Program-made: the position numbers and the translations under genes | Shown: positions 17,925 to 26,536 of the stretch, in pieces | Layout: each line of letters begins with the position of its first letter | How positions within the stretch are numbered: position 1 is the first letter of the stretch | Notes under the pieces: model-generated | What the model was told of the DNA's origin: nothing | Databases searched by the model: none | What the model saw: the letters and a program-made list of their open reading frames with translations, nothing else | From: Caulobacter sp. | GTDB taxonomy: Bacteria; Pseudomonadota; Alphaproteobacteria; Caulobacterales; Caulobacteraceae | Assembly: GCF_017744445.1 (NCBI RefSeq) | Contig: NZ_JAGIBH010000009.1 | Span: 1 to 64,000 of the forward strand | Direction of reading: 5' to 3' | DNA: 64,000 bases

Positions 17925-18679
17925 AGCGCGTCCTGGCTCCGCTGATCCTGATCACCGCCCTGCTGGCCGGCTGGGAGATCGCCTGCCGCGTGCTGGCGGT
18001 CCCGGCCTATCTGCTGCCCGCGCCCAGCGGGATCTGGACCGCGTTCCTGGGCAGCTGGCCGCTGCTGCTGGGCTCGGCCTGGGCGACGCTGTCGACGGCG
18101 CTGCTGGCCCTGGTCATCTCCAGCCTGATCGCCTGCGCCCTGGCCTTCGCCGTCAGCCTGAACGGCCTCTTGGAAGACGCCGTCCGTCCGATTGCCGTAA
18201 CCCTGCAGGTCACCCCGCTGGTCGCCATCGCGCCGCTGGTCACCATCTGGGCCGGCATCGACCACCCCGAGCGGGCGGTGATCGGCCTGGCCGCCGTCGT
18301 GGCCTTCTTCCCAATCTTCTCGGGCGCGCTGACCGGGCTGAAGTCCGTCGATCCGGACCTCGCCCGCCTGTTCGACCTCTATGGCGCCAGCCCGTGGCAG
18401 CGCCTGATCCGCCTGCGCCTGCCCTCGGCCGTGCCCGCCCTGCTGGAAGGACATAAGGTCGCAGTGGGCTTGGCCGTCATCGGCGCCGTGGTCGCCGAGT
18501 TCGTGGCCGGCTCGGGCGGGGCCCAAGGCCTGGCTTGGAGAATCCTGGAAGCTTACAACCGCTTGCAGACGGCCAAGGTATTCGCGGCGCTGGTGACCCT
18601 GGCCATATTGGGCGTCGTGCTACATGCCCTGATGGAAGTGCTGGAGAGTCGACTTCTCGCCGTTTGGCGTGGTCGTTAG
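17921..18679 (+). CDS. ABC transporter permease (SsuC/TauC-like)
   Basis: Inner-membrane permease of 252 residues with about six helices and the BPD-type coupling loop around GASPWQRLIRLRLPSAVPAL, which contacts the ATPase. It begins with GTG at 17921 overlapping the ATPase stop (GTGA). It is the last gene of the importer; only 60 bases separate it from the next gene, with no obvious terminator. Confidence 0.9.
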   Translation: MKRVLAPLILITALLAGWEIACRVLAVPAYLLPAPSGIWTAFLGSWPLLLGSAWATLSTALLALVISSLIACALAFAVSLNGLLEDAVRPIAVTLQVTPLVAIAPLVTIWAGIDHPERAVIGLAAVVAFFPIFSGALTGLKSVDPDLARLFDLYGASPWQRLIRLRLPSAVPALLEGHKVAVGLAVIGAVVAEFVAGSGGAQGLAWRILEAYNRLQTAKVFAALVTLAILGVVLHALMEVLESRLLAVWRGR

Positions 18680-18739
18680 CGCAAGATTAAGCGGCGCGGC
18701 CTAGGACGGAAGCTCGAACCTTTCGTCCGGACTCCGCCC

Positions 18740-19357
18740 ATGCGCGCCGCCGTCCTCATCGCTGTCCTCGCCTGCGCGACCACTGCGCACGCCGAAGGCT
18801 CGCGCGAGAGCCGCTACGGCCCCGCGCCGGAACGGGCCGCCAAGCCGATGAACGGCCGCGCGCCCGGCTATACCGGCCAGGCCTATACCGGCCGCAGCCT
18901 GGGCTGGAGCGGCAAGCGCGAGATGGTCGCGCCCACCGCCCAGACCGCCGTCCAGACCCAGCCCTGGTGGGCGCGCTCGGCCCCGCAGGCGCCTCAACCC
19001 CAGCAGGCCCCGCAAGCCCGCCAAGCCTTCCACCCGCAGACCCCGGCCTACGCCCCGCAGGCGCCCCAGGCCCGCGAGCTGCCGCAGAGCATCTATGACG
19101 CCCCGCCGGCGCCGGTCGCGCCCGTGGCCCAGGCTCCGCTGTACCAGCCCCAGCAGCAGGCCAGCCTGCCGAACGGCCAGGTCGGCGCCCGCACCTATTC
19201 GGTCGGCCGCCAGTTCGGCATGGCCCCCGACGCCATCCCCGCCGCCGGTCCGCCGCGCATGGTCCTGATCGCTCCCCCGGCCAGCGCGCCGGACGACGAG
19301 GACAAACCGCGCGAAGACGGCGAATGGTCCGCCAAACCCGACAAGGACGGCCAGTGA
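18740..19357 (+). CDS. secreted Pro/Gln/Ala-rich protein of unknown function
   Basis: A 205-residue exported protein: signal peptide (1-19, cleavage after AHA), a Gly/Tyr-rich segment with YTGQAYTGRSLGWSGKRE, then a long low-complexity Pro/Gln/Ala region (about 70-150) and an acidic tail (DDEDKPREDGEW). It has no catalytic motifs and is probably intrinsically disordered in the envelope. Its stop overlaps the GTG start of the DUF2336 gene (GTGA), so the two are translationally coupled. Confidence 0.7.
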   Translation: MRAAVLIAVLACATTAHAEGSRESRYGPAPERAAKPMNGRAPGYTGQAYTGRSLGWSGKREMVAPTAQTAVQTQPWWARSAPQAPQPQQAPQARQAFHPQTPAYAPQAPQARELPQSIYDAPPAPVAPVAQAPLYQPQQQASLPNGQVGARTYSVGRQFGMAPDAIPAAGPPRMVLIAPPASAPDDEDKPREDGEWSAKPDKDGQ

Positions 19358-20442
19358 GCCAGTCGCTTCACGACCTGATCGCCCTCGCCAACGAGCCCTC
19401 CAGCGCCAAGCGCCGCGAGCTGCTGCGCGGCGTCACCGACATGCTGTTCGCTGCCGACGGTTCGAACGGCGTCGAGATGGCCCTGTTCGACCAGGTGCTG
19501 GGCCAACTGGCCGGCGAGATGGAAGAGGCCGTCCAGATCGAGCTGGCCGAACGCCTGGGCGAGGCTCCGGCCGCGCCGCGCGGCGTGTCGCGCACCCTGG
19601 CCTCGGGCTCGATCGCCGTGGCCGAGCCGATCCTGCGCAGCTCGACGGCCCTGACCGACGAAGACCTGCTGCACGTGGCCCGCACCCAGGGCCAGGACCA
19701 CCTGCGGGCGATCTCGCAGCGCTCCAGCGTGTCCAGCGCCGTGTCGGACGCCATTGTCCAGCGCGGCGATGACGACACCCTGGGCGTCCTGCTGCGCAAC
19801 GAGGGCGCGGTGCTGTCTCGCGCCGCCCACGAGACCGTCGTCGACCGCGCCGCCGCCAACCCGGCCCTGCACGACGCCGTCGTCGACCGCCACAGCCTGC
19901 CGGTCGACCTGCTGAACGAGATGTATTTCGTGGTCGAGGCGCGCCTGCGCGACCGGATCATGGAAAAGAACGCCGGCGTCGATCCGGCCGTGCTGGAAGC
20001 CGCCCTGGCCGCCGGCCGCAAGAAGGTCGCGGTCGAGGACGGCGCGCTGCCGGCCGACCACGCCGAGGCCGAGGCCGAGTTCCGCACCCTCCGCGCCCGC
20101 GCCCAGGTCTCGCCGCAGATCCTGGCCAACATGCTGCGCGGCAAGAAGACCACTCTGTTTCTGGTGGCCCTGGCGGACATGGCCGAGGTCGACTTCCATA
20201 CCGCCCGCCGCATCCTGGACCGGCGCGAGATGGACGCCCTGTCGGTGATCTGCAAGGCGGCCGATTTCGACCGCTCGCTGTTCCTGACCTTCGCCCTGCT
20301 GATCCTCGAGCCGACCGACGACGTCATGCTCAAGGCCAAGACCTATGGCGAGCTGTACGCCGCCCTGCCCCGCGAGTCGGCCCTGCGCACGATCCGCTTC
20401 TGGCGCCTGCGCCGGCAGACGGGCGACGTGGCGGCGGCTTAA
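19354..20442 (+). CDS. DUF2336 family protein
   Basis: A 362-residue, alpha-helical cytoplasmic protein of the DUF2336 type found in alphaproteobacteria. Features include repeated helical pairs of Leu/Ala with charged faces, such as DDDTLGVLLRNEGAVLSRAA and VVDRAAANPALHDAVVDRH, suggesting a HEAT-like solenoid. I chose GTG at 19354, overlapping the preceding stop, over an upstream ATG at 19324 that would extend into the preceding gene. Molecular function is unknown. It is followed by a family 1 repeat. Confidence 0.8.
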   Translation: MSQSLHDLIALANEPSSAKRRELLRGVTDMLFAADGSNGVEMALFDQVLGQLAGEMEEAVQIELAERLGEAPAAPRGVSRTLASGSIAVAEPILRSSTALTDEDLLHVARTQGQDHLRAISQRSSVSSAVSDAIVQRGDDDTLGVLLRNEGAVLSRAAHETVVDRAAANPALHDAVVDRHSLPVDLLNEMYFVVEARLRDRIMEKNAGVDPAVLEAALAAGRKKVAVEDGALPADHAEAEAEFRTLRARAQVSPQILANMLRGKKTTLFLVALADMAEVDFHTARRILDRREMDALSVICKAADFDRSLFLTFALLILEPTDDVMLKAKTYGELYAALPRESALRTIRFWRLRRQTGDVAAA

Positions 20443-20445
20443 GAG

Positions 20446-20575
20446 ATTCCGTCTCCCCGGCGAAAGCCGGGGCCCAGATGGAAGAGCTCTTGCGCGGGCT
20501 CTATGAGCGCCACGCCTTTCCAATCAACCCAAGCGCCATGAGATCTGGGTCCCGGCTTTCGCCGGGAAGGTCGGG
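20446..20575. repeat. dispersed palindromic repeat, family 1, copy 2
   Basis: Left arm about 20446-20479 (CCCCGGCGAAAGCCGGGG core, then CCCAGAT) and right arm about 20541-20575 (AGATCTGGG, then CCCGGCTTTCGCCGGG). The inner 60 bases are closely related to those of copy 3 at 23643 (both contain ATGGAAGAG, GGGCTCTA and GAGCGCC), so the whole element, not just the arms, is conserved. Confidence 0.85.
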
Positions 20576-20676
20576 TGTTGGTAGGGTCTGGTGAATTTCA
20601 GCCCTTCTCGCGCCTTGCTTGCGCCATGCCGGACAGCCAAGGTGCCGCCTTCGCTTCTAGCCACCCTGGATTCTCG

Positions 20677-23598
20677 ATGATCAGCGCTTCGCGCTTGGCG
20701 CTCGTCGCCGCCGCCGGTCTTTCCGTCGCCGCCTGCTCGCATGTTCCCAAACCCTCGCTGCCGTTCGTCAAGAAGGGCGAGGCCTCCGCGCCGGCGCCCA
20801 AGATCCCGGAAGCCCCGCCCCTGTCGGGCCCGAAGATCACGGACCTGAAGACCGGCCAGTGGGCGCAGGAGCTGTCGGACGTCGCGGTGGATCCGTCCTG
20901 GCGCTTCGGGACCCTGTCCAACGGCATGCGCTACGCGATCCGCAAGAACGCCACCCCGCCGGGCCAAGCGTCCTTGCGCATGTGGTTCGACGCCGGCTCG
21001 CTGATGGAGGCCGACGACCAGCAGGGCCTGGCCCACTTCCTCGAGCACATGGCCTTCAACGGCTCCAAGAACGTGCCCGAAGGCGAGATGATCAAGATCC
21101 TGGAGCGCCACGGCCTGGCGTTCGGGGCCGACACCAACGCCTCGACCAGCTTCGACGAGACCACCTACCAGCTGGACCTGCCGAAGTCGGACGACGCCAC
21201 GGTCGACACCTCGCTGATGCTGCTGCGTGAAGCGGCCGGCGAGCTGACCATCGCCCCGGACGCGGTGGATCGCGAGCGCGGCGTGGTGATGTCCGAGCAG
21301 CGCACCCGCGACACCCCCGGCTACCGCGTCGCCATCGGCACCCTGTCGGCCCAGATGGAAGGCCAGCTGCCGCCCAAGCGCATCCCGATCGGCAAGACCG
21401 AGATCCTCAAGACCGCCCCCGCCCAGCGCATCCGCGACTTCTACGAAGCCTATTACCGTCCCGAACGGGCGGTGCTGGTGGCCGTCGGCGACTTCGACGT
21501 CGACGCCATGGAAGCTAAGATCAAGACCAAGTTCGGCGACTGGGCCGGCAAGGGCGCCAACGGCAAGAACCCCGACGTCGGCCCGGTGGCCAAGCGCGGC
21601 CCGACCGCCAAGCTGCTGGTCGAGGCCGGCGCGCCGTGGTCGGTGCAGATGACCTGGATGCGCAAGCCCGACGGCCTCTTGGAGACCAAGGCCGTCGACG
21701 AGCGCGACATGCTGGAGAACCTGGCCTTCGCGGTGTTGAACCGCCGCCTGCAGGCCATCGGCCGCTCGGCCGAGCCTCCCTTCATCGCCGGCGGCGCCTT
21801 CAAGGGCGACCAGTACGGCGCGGTGCGGGTGACGACCTTCGGCGCCACGGCCCAGCCGAGCAACTGGCGCGAGGCCATGACCTCGCTCGACGCCGAACAG
21901 CGCCGGGCCGTGCAGTACGGCGTGCGCCAGGATGAGCTGGACCGCGAGATCGCCTCCCTGCGCGCGGCCCTGGTCGCCGCCGTCGCCGGCGAGGCCACTC
22001 AGCGCACCCCGGCCCTGGCCAACCAGCTGGTCGGCACCCTGGGCGACGGCGAGGTGATCACCTCGCCCAGCCAGAACCTGGCCTTCTTCGACCAGCTGGT
22101 GAAGGGCCTGACCGCCGAGCGCGTCTCGGCCGTGCTGAAGTCGTCCTTCGCCGGCTCGGGCCCGCTGATCACCATCGCCTCGCCCACCGCCATCGAGGGC
22201 GGCGATCAGGCCGTGCTCAAGGCCTATGACGAGCTGAAGAGCCAGCCGGTGACCCCGCCGGCCGCGCCGGGCGTGACCGTGTGGCCGTATTCGACCTTCG
22301 GACCGACCGGCAAGGTCGCCGAGCAGAAGGACGTCACCGACCTGGATACGGTCTTCGTCCGTTTCGAGAACGGCGTGAAGCTGACGGTCAAGCCGACCAA
22401 GTTCCGCGACGACCAGGTGCTGGTGAAGGTCCGCGCCGGCCACGGCCTGCTGGACATGCCCTCCGACAAGCAAAGCTCGCTATGGTCGGCCAGCGCCTTC
22501 ATCGAAGGCGGCCTCAAGCAGATCTCGTCCCAGGACATGGAACGCGTGCTGACCGGCAAGATCTGGAACGCCAACCTCGGCGTCGAGGACGACGCCTTCG
22601 TGCTGAGCGGCCGCACGCGTCCGGAAGACCTGTCGACCGAGCTGCAGGTCCTGGCCGCCTTCGCCACCGAGCCCGGCTGGCGTCCGGAAGCCTTCAGCCG
22701 CGTCAAGACCGCCTACGGCACGGCCCACGATCAGCTGCAGAGCACGACCGGCGGCGTCATCAGCCGCGACCTGGGCGGGCTGATGCACAATGGCGACCAG
22801 CGCTGGACCTTCCCCTCGCGCGAACAGATCGCCGGCGCCTCGCTGGGCGAGCTGCGCACAGTGGTCGACAACCCGCTGACCAAGGGCGACCTGGAGATCA
22901 TCGTGGTGGGCGACACCACGGTCGACAAGGCCATCACCGCCGTGGCCGACACCTTCGGCGCCCTGCCCAAGCGTCCGGGCGATCCGGCCCTGGCCGGGGC
23001 CGAGAAGGCGCCGTTCCCCGCGCCGGCCGCCGAGCCGGTGCTGCGCACGCACAAGGGCCGGCCCGACCAGGCGGCGCTGTTCATGGCCTGGCGCACGGAC
23101 GACCTGTTCTCGAACCTGCAGCGCTCGCGCGACGTCTCGATCCTGGGCCAGGTGGTGCAGCTGCGCCTGATCGACGAACTGCGCGAGAAGCAGGGCGCGA
23201 CCTATTCGCCGAACGCCTCGTCGACGGCCAGCGTCACCTTCAAGAATTGGGGCTATCTCGGCGTCAGCATGGAGGTGCCGCCCGAAAAGCTGGACGGCGT
23301 GGTGGCCTCGATCCGCAAGATCGCCGCCGACCTGCGCGACAAGCCGATCACCGAGGACGAGCTGGAGCGGGCCAAGAAGCCGCGCATCGACTCGATCGAG
23401 AAGGCCCGCGTGACCAACGAGTACTGGCTGGGAACCCTGTCGGGCGCCCAGGACGACCCGCGCCTGCTGGACGCCACTCGCTCGGTGATCGCCGGCCTAA
23501 CCCGCGTCACCCCGGCCGACGTGCAGAAGGCCGCCAGGACCTACCTCGGCGACGACAAGTCGTGGCTGTTGCTGGTGAAGCCGGAAGCGGCGAAGTAA
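20677..23598 (+). CDS. M16 family zinc metalloprotease, lipoprotein
   Basis: A 973-residue inverzincin peptidase, probably attached to an envelope membrane: the N-terminus has a signal peptide with lipobox VAAC (Cys 19). The active M16 domain (about 75-310) carries HFLEHMAFNG, giving the HxxEH zinc motif, and a downstream Glu in the FDETTYQL region. The second, inactive-type M16 repeat spans the C-terminal half, the usual two-halves clam-shell. I chose ATG 20677 because it starts the signal peptide; the frame is open back to 20575 through repeat sequence. A strong terminator follows. Confidence 0.9.
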   Translation: MISASRLALVAAAGLSVAACSHVPKPSLPFVKKGEASAPAPKIPEAPPLSGPKITDLKTGQWAQELSDVAVDPSWRFGTLSNGMRYAIRKNATPPGQASLRMWFDAGSLMEADDQQGLAHFLEHMAFNGSKNVPEGEMIKILERHGLAFGADTNASTSFDETTYQLDLPKSDDATVDTSLMLLREAAGELTIAPDAVDRERGVVMSEQRTRDTPGYRVAIGTLSAQMEGQLPPKRIPIGKTEILKTAPAQRIRDFYEAYYRPERAVLVAVGDFDVDAMEAKIKTKFGDWAGKGANGKNPDVGPVAKRGPTAKLLVEAGAPWSVQMTWMRKPDGLLETKAVDERDMLENLAFAVLNRRLQAIGRSAEPPFIAGGAFKGDQYGAVRVTTFGATAQPSNWREAMTSLDAEQRRAVQYGVRQDELDREIASLRAALVAAVAGEATQRTPALANQLVGTLGDGEVITSPSQNLAFFDQLVKGLTAERVSAVLKSSFAGSGPLITIASPTAIEGGDQAVLKAYDELKSQPVTPPAAPGVTVWPYSTFGPTGKVAEQKDVTDLDTVFVRFENGVKLTVKPTKFRDDQVLVKVRAGHGLLDMPSDKQSSLWSASAFIEGGLKQISSQDMERVLTGKIWNANLGVEDDAFVLSGRTRPEDLSTELQVLAAFATEPGWRPEAFSRVKTAYGTAHDQLQSTTGGVISRDLGGLMHNGDQRWTFPSREQIAGASLGELRTVVDNPLTKGDLEIIVVGDTTVDKAITAVADTFGALPKRPGDPALAGAEKAPFPAPAAEPVLRTHKGRPDQAALFMAWRTDDLFSNLQRSRDVSILGQVVQLRLIDELREKQGATYSPNASSTASVTFKNWGYLGVSMEVPPEKLDGVVASIRKIAADLRDKPITEDELERAKKPRIDSIEKARVTNEYWLGTLSGAQDDPRLLDATRSVIAGLTRVTPADVQKAARTYLGDDKSWLLLVKPEAAK

Positions 23599-23609
23599 GG
23601 CAAAAAGAG

Positions 23610-23640
23610 AAAGGCCCCGGCGGAAACCGGGGCCTTTCTT
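23610..23640 (+). terminator. intrinsic terminator of the M16 protease gene
   Basis: AAAGGCCCCGG (23610-23620) and CCGGGGCCTTT (23627-23637) form an 11-bp stem with a 6-base loop, followed by CTTTCT. It is 11 bases after the stop codon. Confidence 0.85.
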
Positions 23641-23642
23641 TC

Positions 23643-23774
23643 TATCCGTCTCCCCGGCGAAAGCCGGGGCCCAGATGGAAGAGCGCTGGAGTGGGCTCTA
23701 AGAGCGCCGCGCCCTTCCCATCATCCCAGCGCTCCGAGATCTGGATCCCGGCTTTCGCCGGGAAGATCGGAGTT
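23643..23774. repeat. dispersed palindromic repeat, family 1, copy 3
   Basis: Left arm about 23643-23676 (CCCCGGCGAAAGCCGGGG core, then CCCAGAT) and right arm about 23738-23771 (GATCTGG, then CCCGGCTTTCGCCGGG). It lies immediately after the M16 terminator and before the convergent gene at 23789. Confidence 0.85.
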
Positions 23775-23788
23775 GGGAGTGGTCTAGA

Positions 23789-24718
23789 TCAATAAACGAC
23801 CCCGCCCACGCCACCGTCCAGGCTGAAGCTGGTGGTCAGGCTCTGGCGTTCCTGCACCGTCTCCTCACGGTAGGCGGTGTACTTCTCGGTGGTGATGATC
23901 GTCAGGATCTTCACGCCCGCGCCGAAGCGGCGCAGCAGCGAGCGCTCGTTGCAGTCGCGGGCCGGACGTTGCGGGCGGCAGGTCAGCGTGCCTTGGCCCT
24001 GGCCAGCGCCGGGCACGTGATAAAGCGCCTCGTTCTTCTGACAGATGTAGGTCTGGCCGCCGCCACCCGTCGAGATGTCGATCTGGCCCGAATAGTCGGC
24101 GATCACGTACTGCATGCGCGAGCCGGCGATGCAGCGATAGAGTTCGCCGTCGTACAGGTCGTCGATGTCGCGGTCGGGGGTGACCTGCGAGGCCGGGTGC
24201 GGCACGTCGCGGTCGTCCAGGCAGACGGCGCGGATGATCACGCGGCGCGTGCGGGTGCGGGTGGCTTCATAGGCCTGGCGACGGCGGGCCTCGCCGCCCT
24301 CGACGTTCAGGCCCTGGATGTAGCCGCTGGCCATCGGGCCGGAATAGTAGCCGCCGTGACCGCCGCCGCCGTAATAGTTGACGGTGCCCGCGGCCGAGCC
24401 GGCCAGCGAACCGGCGCCGGCGCTCGACCCCGCGCTCGAGCCCGCATTGGCGGTCGCCGACGCATTGGCGTTCACGATCACGGTCGCGCCGATGTTCACG
24501 TTCACGCCGGGAATGTTGACGTTGTGACCGCCGCCGCAGCAGCCGGTCGGCGGCGCGGGCGGTTTCGGCGGCGCGGGAGGCGGCTTGCAGCACGAAGGCG
24601 GCGTCGGCGGGCAGCCGCTGTTGCACTGCGCCCAAGCCGCGCCGCCGATCAGCAGCCCGCCCAGGAGCGCGCCCAGGGCGATCACCCAGCTTCGCGTGTT
24701 CAGTTTCGGCGCCTTCAT
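23789..24718 (-). CDS. secreted Cys/Pro- and Gly/Ala-rich protein of unknown function
   Basis: A 309-residue exported protein. After a signal peptide (about 1-30) comes a Cys/Pro-rich stretch (CCKPPPAPPKPPAPPTGCC), a Val/Asn/Gly stretch (VNIPGVNVNIGATVIVNANA), then an Ser/Ala/Gly run, and from about residue 140 a more ordered domain with several cysteines (VCLDDRD, YRCIAG, YICQKNE, LTCRPQ) that probably form disulfides. The low-complexity part recalls surface or amyloid-like proteins. ATG at 24718 with GGGAA upstream is favoured over codons further up. No named family recognised. Confidence 0.7.
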   Translation of the reverse strand: MKAPKLNTRSWVIALGALLGGLLIGGAAWAQCNSGCPPTPPSCCKPPPAPPKPPAPPTGCCGGGHNVNIPGVNVNIGATVIVNANASATANAGSSAGSSAGAGSLAGSAAGTVNYYGGGGHGGYYSGPMASGYIQGLNVEGGEARRRQAYEATRTRTRRVIIRAVCLDDRDVPHPASQVTPDRDIDDLYDGELYRCIAGSRMQYVIADYSGQIDISTGGGGQTYICQKNEALYHVPGAGQGQGTLTCRPQRPARDCNERSLLRRFGAGVKILTIITTEKYTAYREETVQERQSLTTSFSLDGGVGGVVY

Positions 24719-24891
24719 CGGCGGTTCCCTTCGCATCGGGTCGGTCCGCTTATGGTTAAGCAAGAAACGGGCCGAGACCCGCCGCCCCGCTGGATTGCGC
24801 CAGAATGGGACGGTCAGGGGCTTGGCCCGGTTCTCCTAGCAAGGCTCGTGCGGTCGAAAACCAGCCGCGAGTGACCCGCCAGGGGACGACG

Positions 24892-25437
24892 ATGTTCCAT
24901 CCAAGCACGGAACGGTTGATAGACTATTGGCGAGACAAAAAGGGCGACGCCGCCCTGCCCCGCCGCACGGACGTCAATCCGGGGGACTTCCTGGAGCTGC
25001 TGCCGCAGGTGTTCATCCTGGGCCGCGACGGCGGCAAACTGCCGTTCCGCCTGGCCGGCGGCTTTGTCTCCGACCTGCACGCCCGCGACCTGCGCGGCCA
25101 GGACGCCCTGTCCTTGTGGGCCTTGGCGCACCGGCTGGAGCTGAAGAGCGCCCTGGACGTCGCGCGCAAACGCCGCACGCCGGTGGTGGTCACGGCCGAT
25201 ATCCGCGCCCATGGCGTACCGTCGGTGGGCATGGAAGTGCTGTTCGCCCCGCTGCAAGGCGCCTCGGGCGAGACCGACCGTTTCCTCGGCCTCTACCAGC
25301 CCAAGGCCATGATGGCCCGCCTGATGGGTCGCCCCGCCTACGAGCTGGGCCTGCGCGAAATCAAGCCGCTGGGCGAAGGCAATACGGACATGCCGCGCCT
25401 GCGCCTGGCGACCTTGGACGGGCGGGCGATCGCTTAG
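24892..25437 (+). CDS. single-domain PAS protein (PAS_5-like)
   Basis: A 181-residue cytoplasmic protein consisting mainly of one PAS-like domain of the PAS_5 type, expanded in Caulobacter and relatives. Typical phrases are LIDYWRDKKGDAALPRRTDVN near the start and FRLAGGFVSDLHARDLRG, where the last part matches the RLAGT.V...GR.LTG pattern of the family. No output domain is attached, so it would act by binding partners; the Caulobacter regulator MopJ is a single-PAS protein, though I cannot say this is its orthologue. ATG 24892 follows AGGGGACG. It diverges from the gene at 24718. Confidence 0.75.
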   Translation: MFHPSTERLIDYWRDKKGDAALPRRTDVNPGDFLELLPQVFILGRDGGKLPFRLAGGFVSDLHARDLRGQDALSLWALAHRLELKSALDVARKRRTPVVVTADIRAHGVPSVGMEVLFAPLQGASGETDRFLGLYQPKAMMARLMGRPAYELGLREIKPLGEGNTDMPRLRLATLDGRAIA

Positions 25438-25442
25438 AACAC

Positions 25443-25577
25443 CCACCGTTTCCCCGGCGAAAGCCGGGGCCCAGATCCATCCGGAACGGTTTGGCCTGAT
25501 CCGAGATACGGTCTAGCAGCTCGACAAGCGCTAGTGGGTTCGATCTGGGTCCCGGCTTTCGCCGGGAAGATCGGATA
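25443..25577. repeat. dispersed palindromic repeat, family 1, copy 4
   Basis: Left arm about 25449-25476 (CCCCGGCGAAAGCCGGGG, CCCAGAT) and right arm about 25542-25575 (GATCTGGG, CCCGGCTTTCGCCGGG). The inner region differs from copies 2 and 3. It lies between the convergent PAS and aldo/keto reductase genes. Confidence 0.85.
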
Positions 25578-25582
25578 AGGGG

Positions 25583-26527
25583 TTAGCGCCCCGCCTCGTC
25601 CAGCCGTTTCCAAACGTCACCCGGCAATTCCAGCCGGGCCGCGCCCATCAAGTCTTCCAGCTGCGCGACCGAGGTCGCGCTGGCCAAGGGCGCGGTGATC
25701 GCCGGATGGGCCATGATCCAGGCCAGAGCGACCTGGGCCTGGGACGCGCCGACCGTCGCGGCGGCTTCGTCCAGGGCCGCCAGCACCGCCCGGCCCTTGT
25801 CATTCCAATATTCGCGCCGGATCGTCGAAGCCCGCGCCTTGCCCTCGAAGTCGGCCTCGGTCCGGTACTTGCCCGTCAGGAAGCCGGCGGCCAGGCCGTA
25901 GAACGGGATGATCCCCAGCTCCTCGGCCTTGGTCAGGTCCGCCAGCGCGCCCTCGACCTGGTCGCGATCGAACAGGTTGAACTTGGGCTGGATGGTCTCG
26001 TAGCGCGCCAGGCCCTTGGCCCTGGACGTGTCGAGATTGGCCTTCAGCCGCTCGGGCGAGAAGTTCGAGGCCCCGATCGCCCGCACCTTGCCCGCTTTCA
26101 CCAGGCGGTCGAAGGCCTCCAGCGTCTCGTCGATGGGCGTGTCGGCATCGTCCTGGTGCGACTGGTAGAGGTCGATGTAGTCGGTCTGCAGCCGCTTCAG
26201 CGAACCCTCGACCGCCGCCTCGATATTGGCGGCCGACAGGCCCAGCTGCTTGGGCCACATGGCGACCTTGGTCAGGATCAGCACCTTGTCGCGCTTTCCC
26301 GACGCTTTCAGCCAGCGGCCGATCACGCCTTCGGACTCACCGCCCTCATGGCCCGGGACCCAGGCCGAATAGACGTCGGCGGTATCGACGGCGTTGAAGC
26401 CGCCATCGACGAAAGCATCCAGCAGGCGGTGCGAGGTCGCCTCGTCCGCCGTCCAGCCGAACACGTTGCCGCCGAACACCAGCGGCGCGGTCGAAAGGCC
26501 GGAACGGCCGAGGGGACGGTGGCGCAT
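25583..26527 (-). CDS. aldo/keto reductase
   Basis: A 314-residue NADPH-dependent oxidoreductase with a TIM-barrel fold. Catalytic residues are in place: Asp and Tyr in VDTADVYSAW, Lys in LILTKVAM and His in LYQSHQDD. The cofactor-binding C-terminus (LAWIMAHPAITAPLASATS) is typical. It resembles the YajO/general stress 69 group of broad-specificity reductases. It lies 9 bases downstream of the GMC oxidoreductase gene, so both enzymes probably belong to one operon, an alcohol/aldehyde redox pair. GGGAG precedes the ATG. Confidence 0.9.
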   Translation of the reverse strand: MRHRPLGRSGLSTAPLVFGGNVFGWTADEATSHRLLDAFVDGGFNAVDTADVYSAWVPGHEGGESEGVIGRWLKASGKRDKVLILTKVAMWPKQLGLSAANIEAAVEGSLKRLQTDYIDLYQSHQDDADTPIDETLEAFDRLVKAGKVRAIGASNFSPERLKANLDTSRAKGLARYETIQPKFNLFDRDQVEGALADLTKAEELGIIPFYGLAAGFLTGKYRTEADFEGKARASTIRREYWNDKGRAVLAALDEAAATVGASQAQVALAWIMAHPAITAPLASATSVAQLEDLMGAARLELPGDVWKRLDEAGR

Positions 26528-26536
26528 GCGAACTCC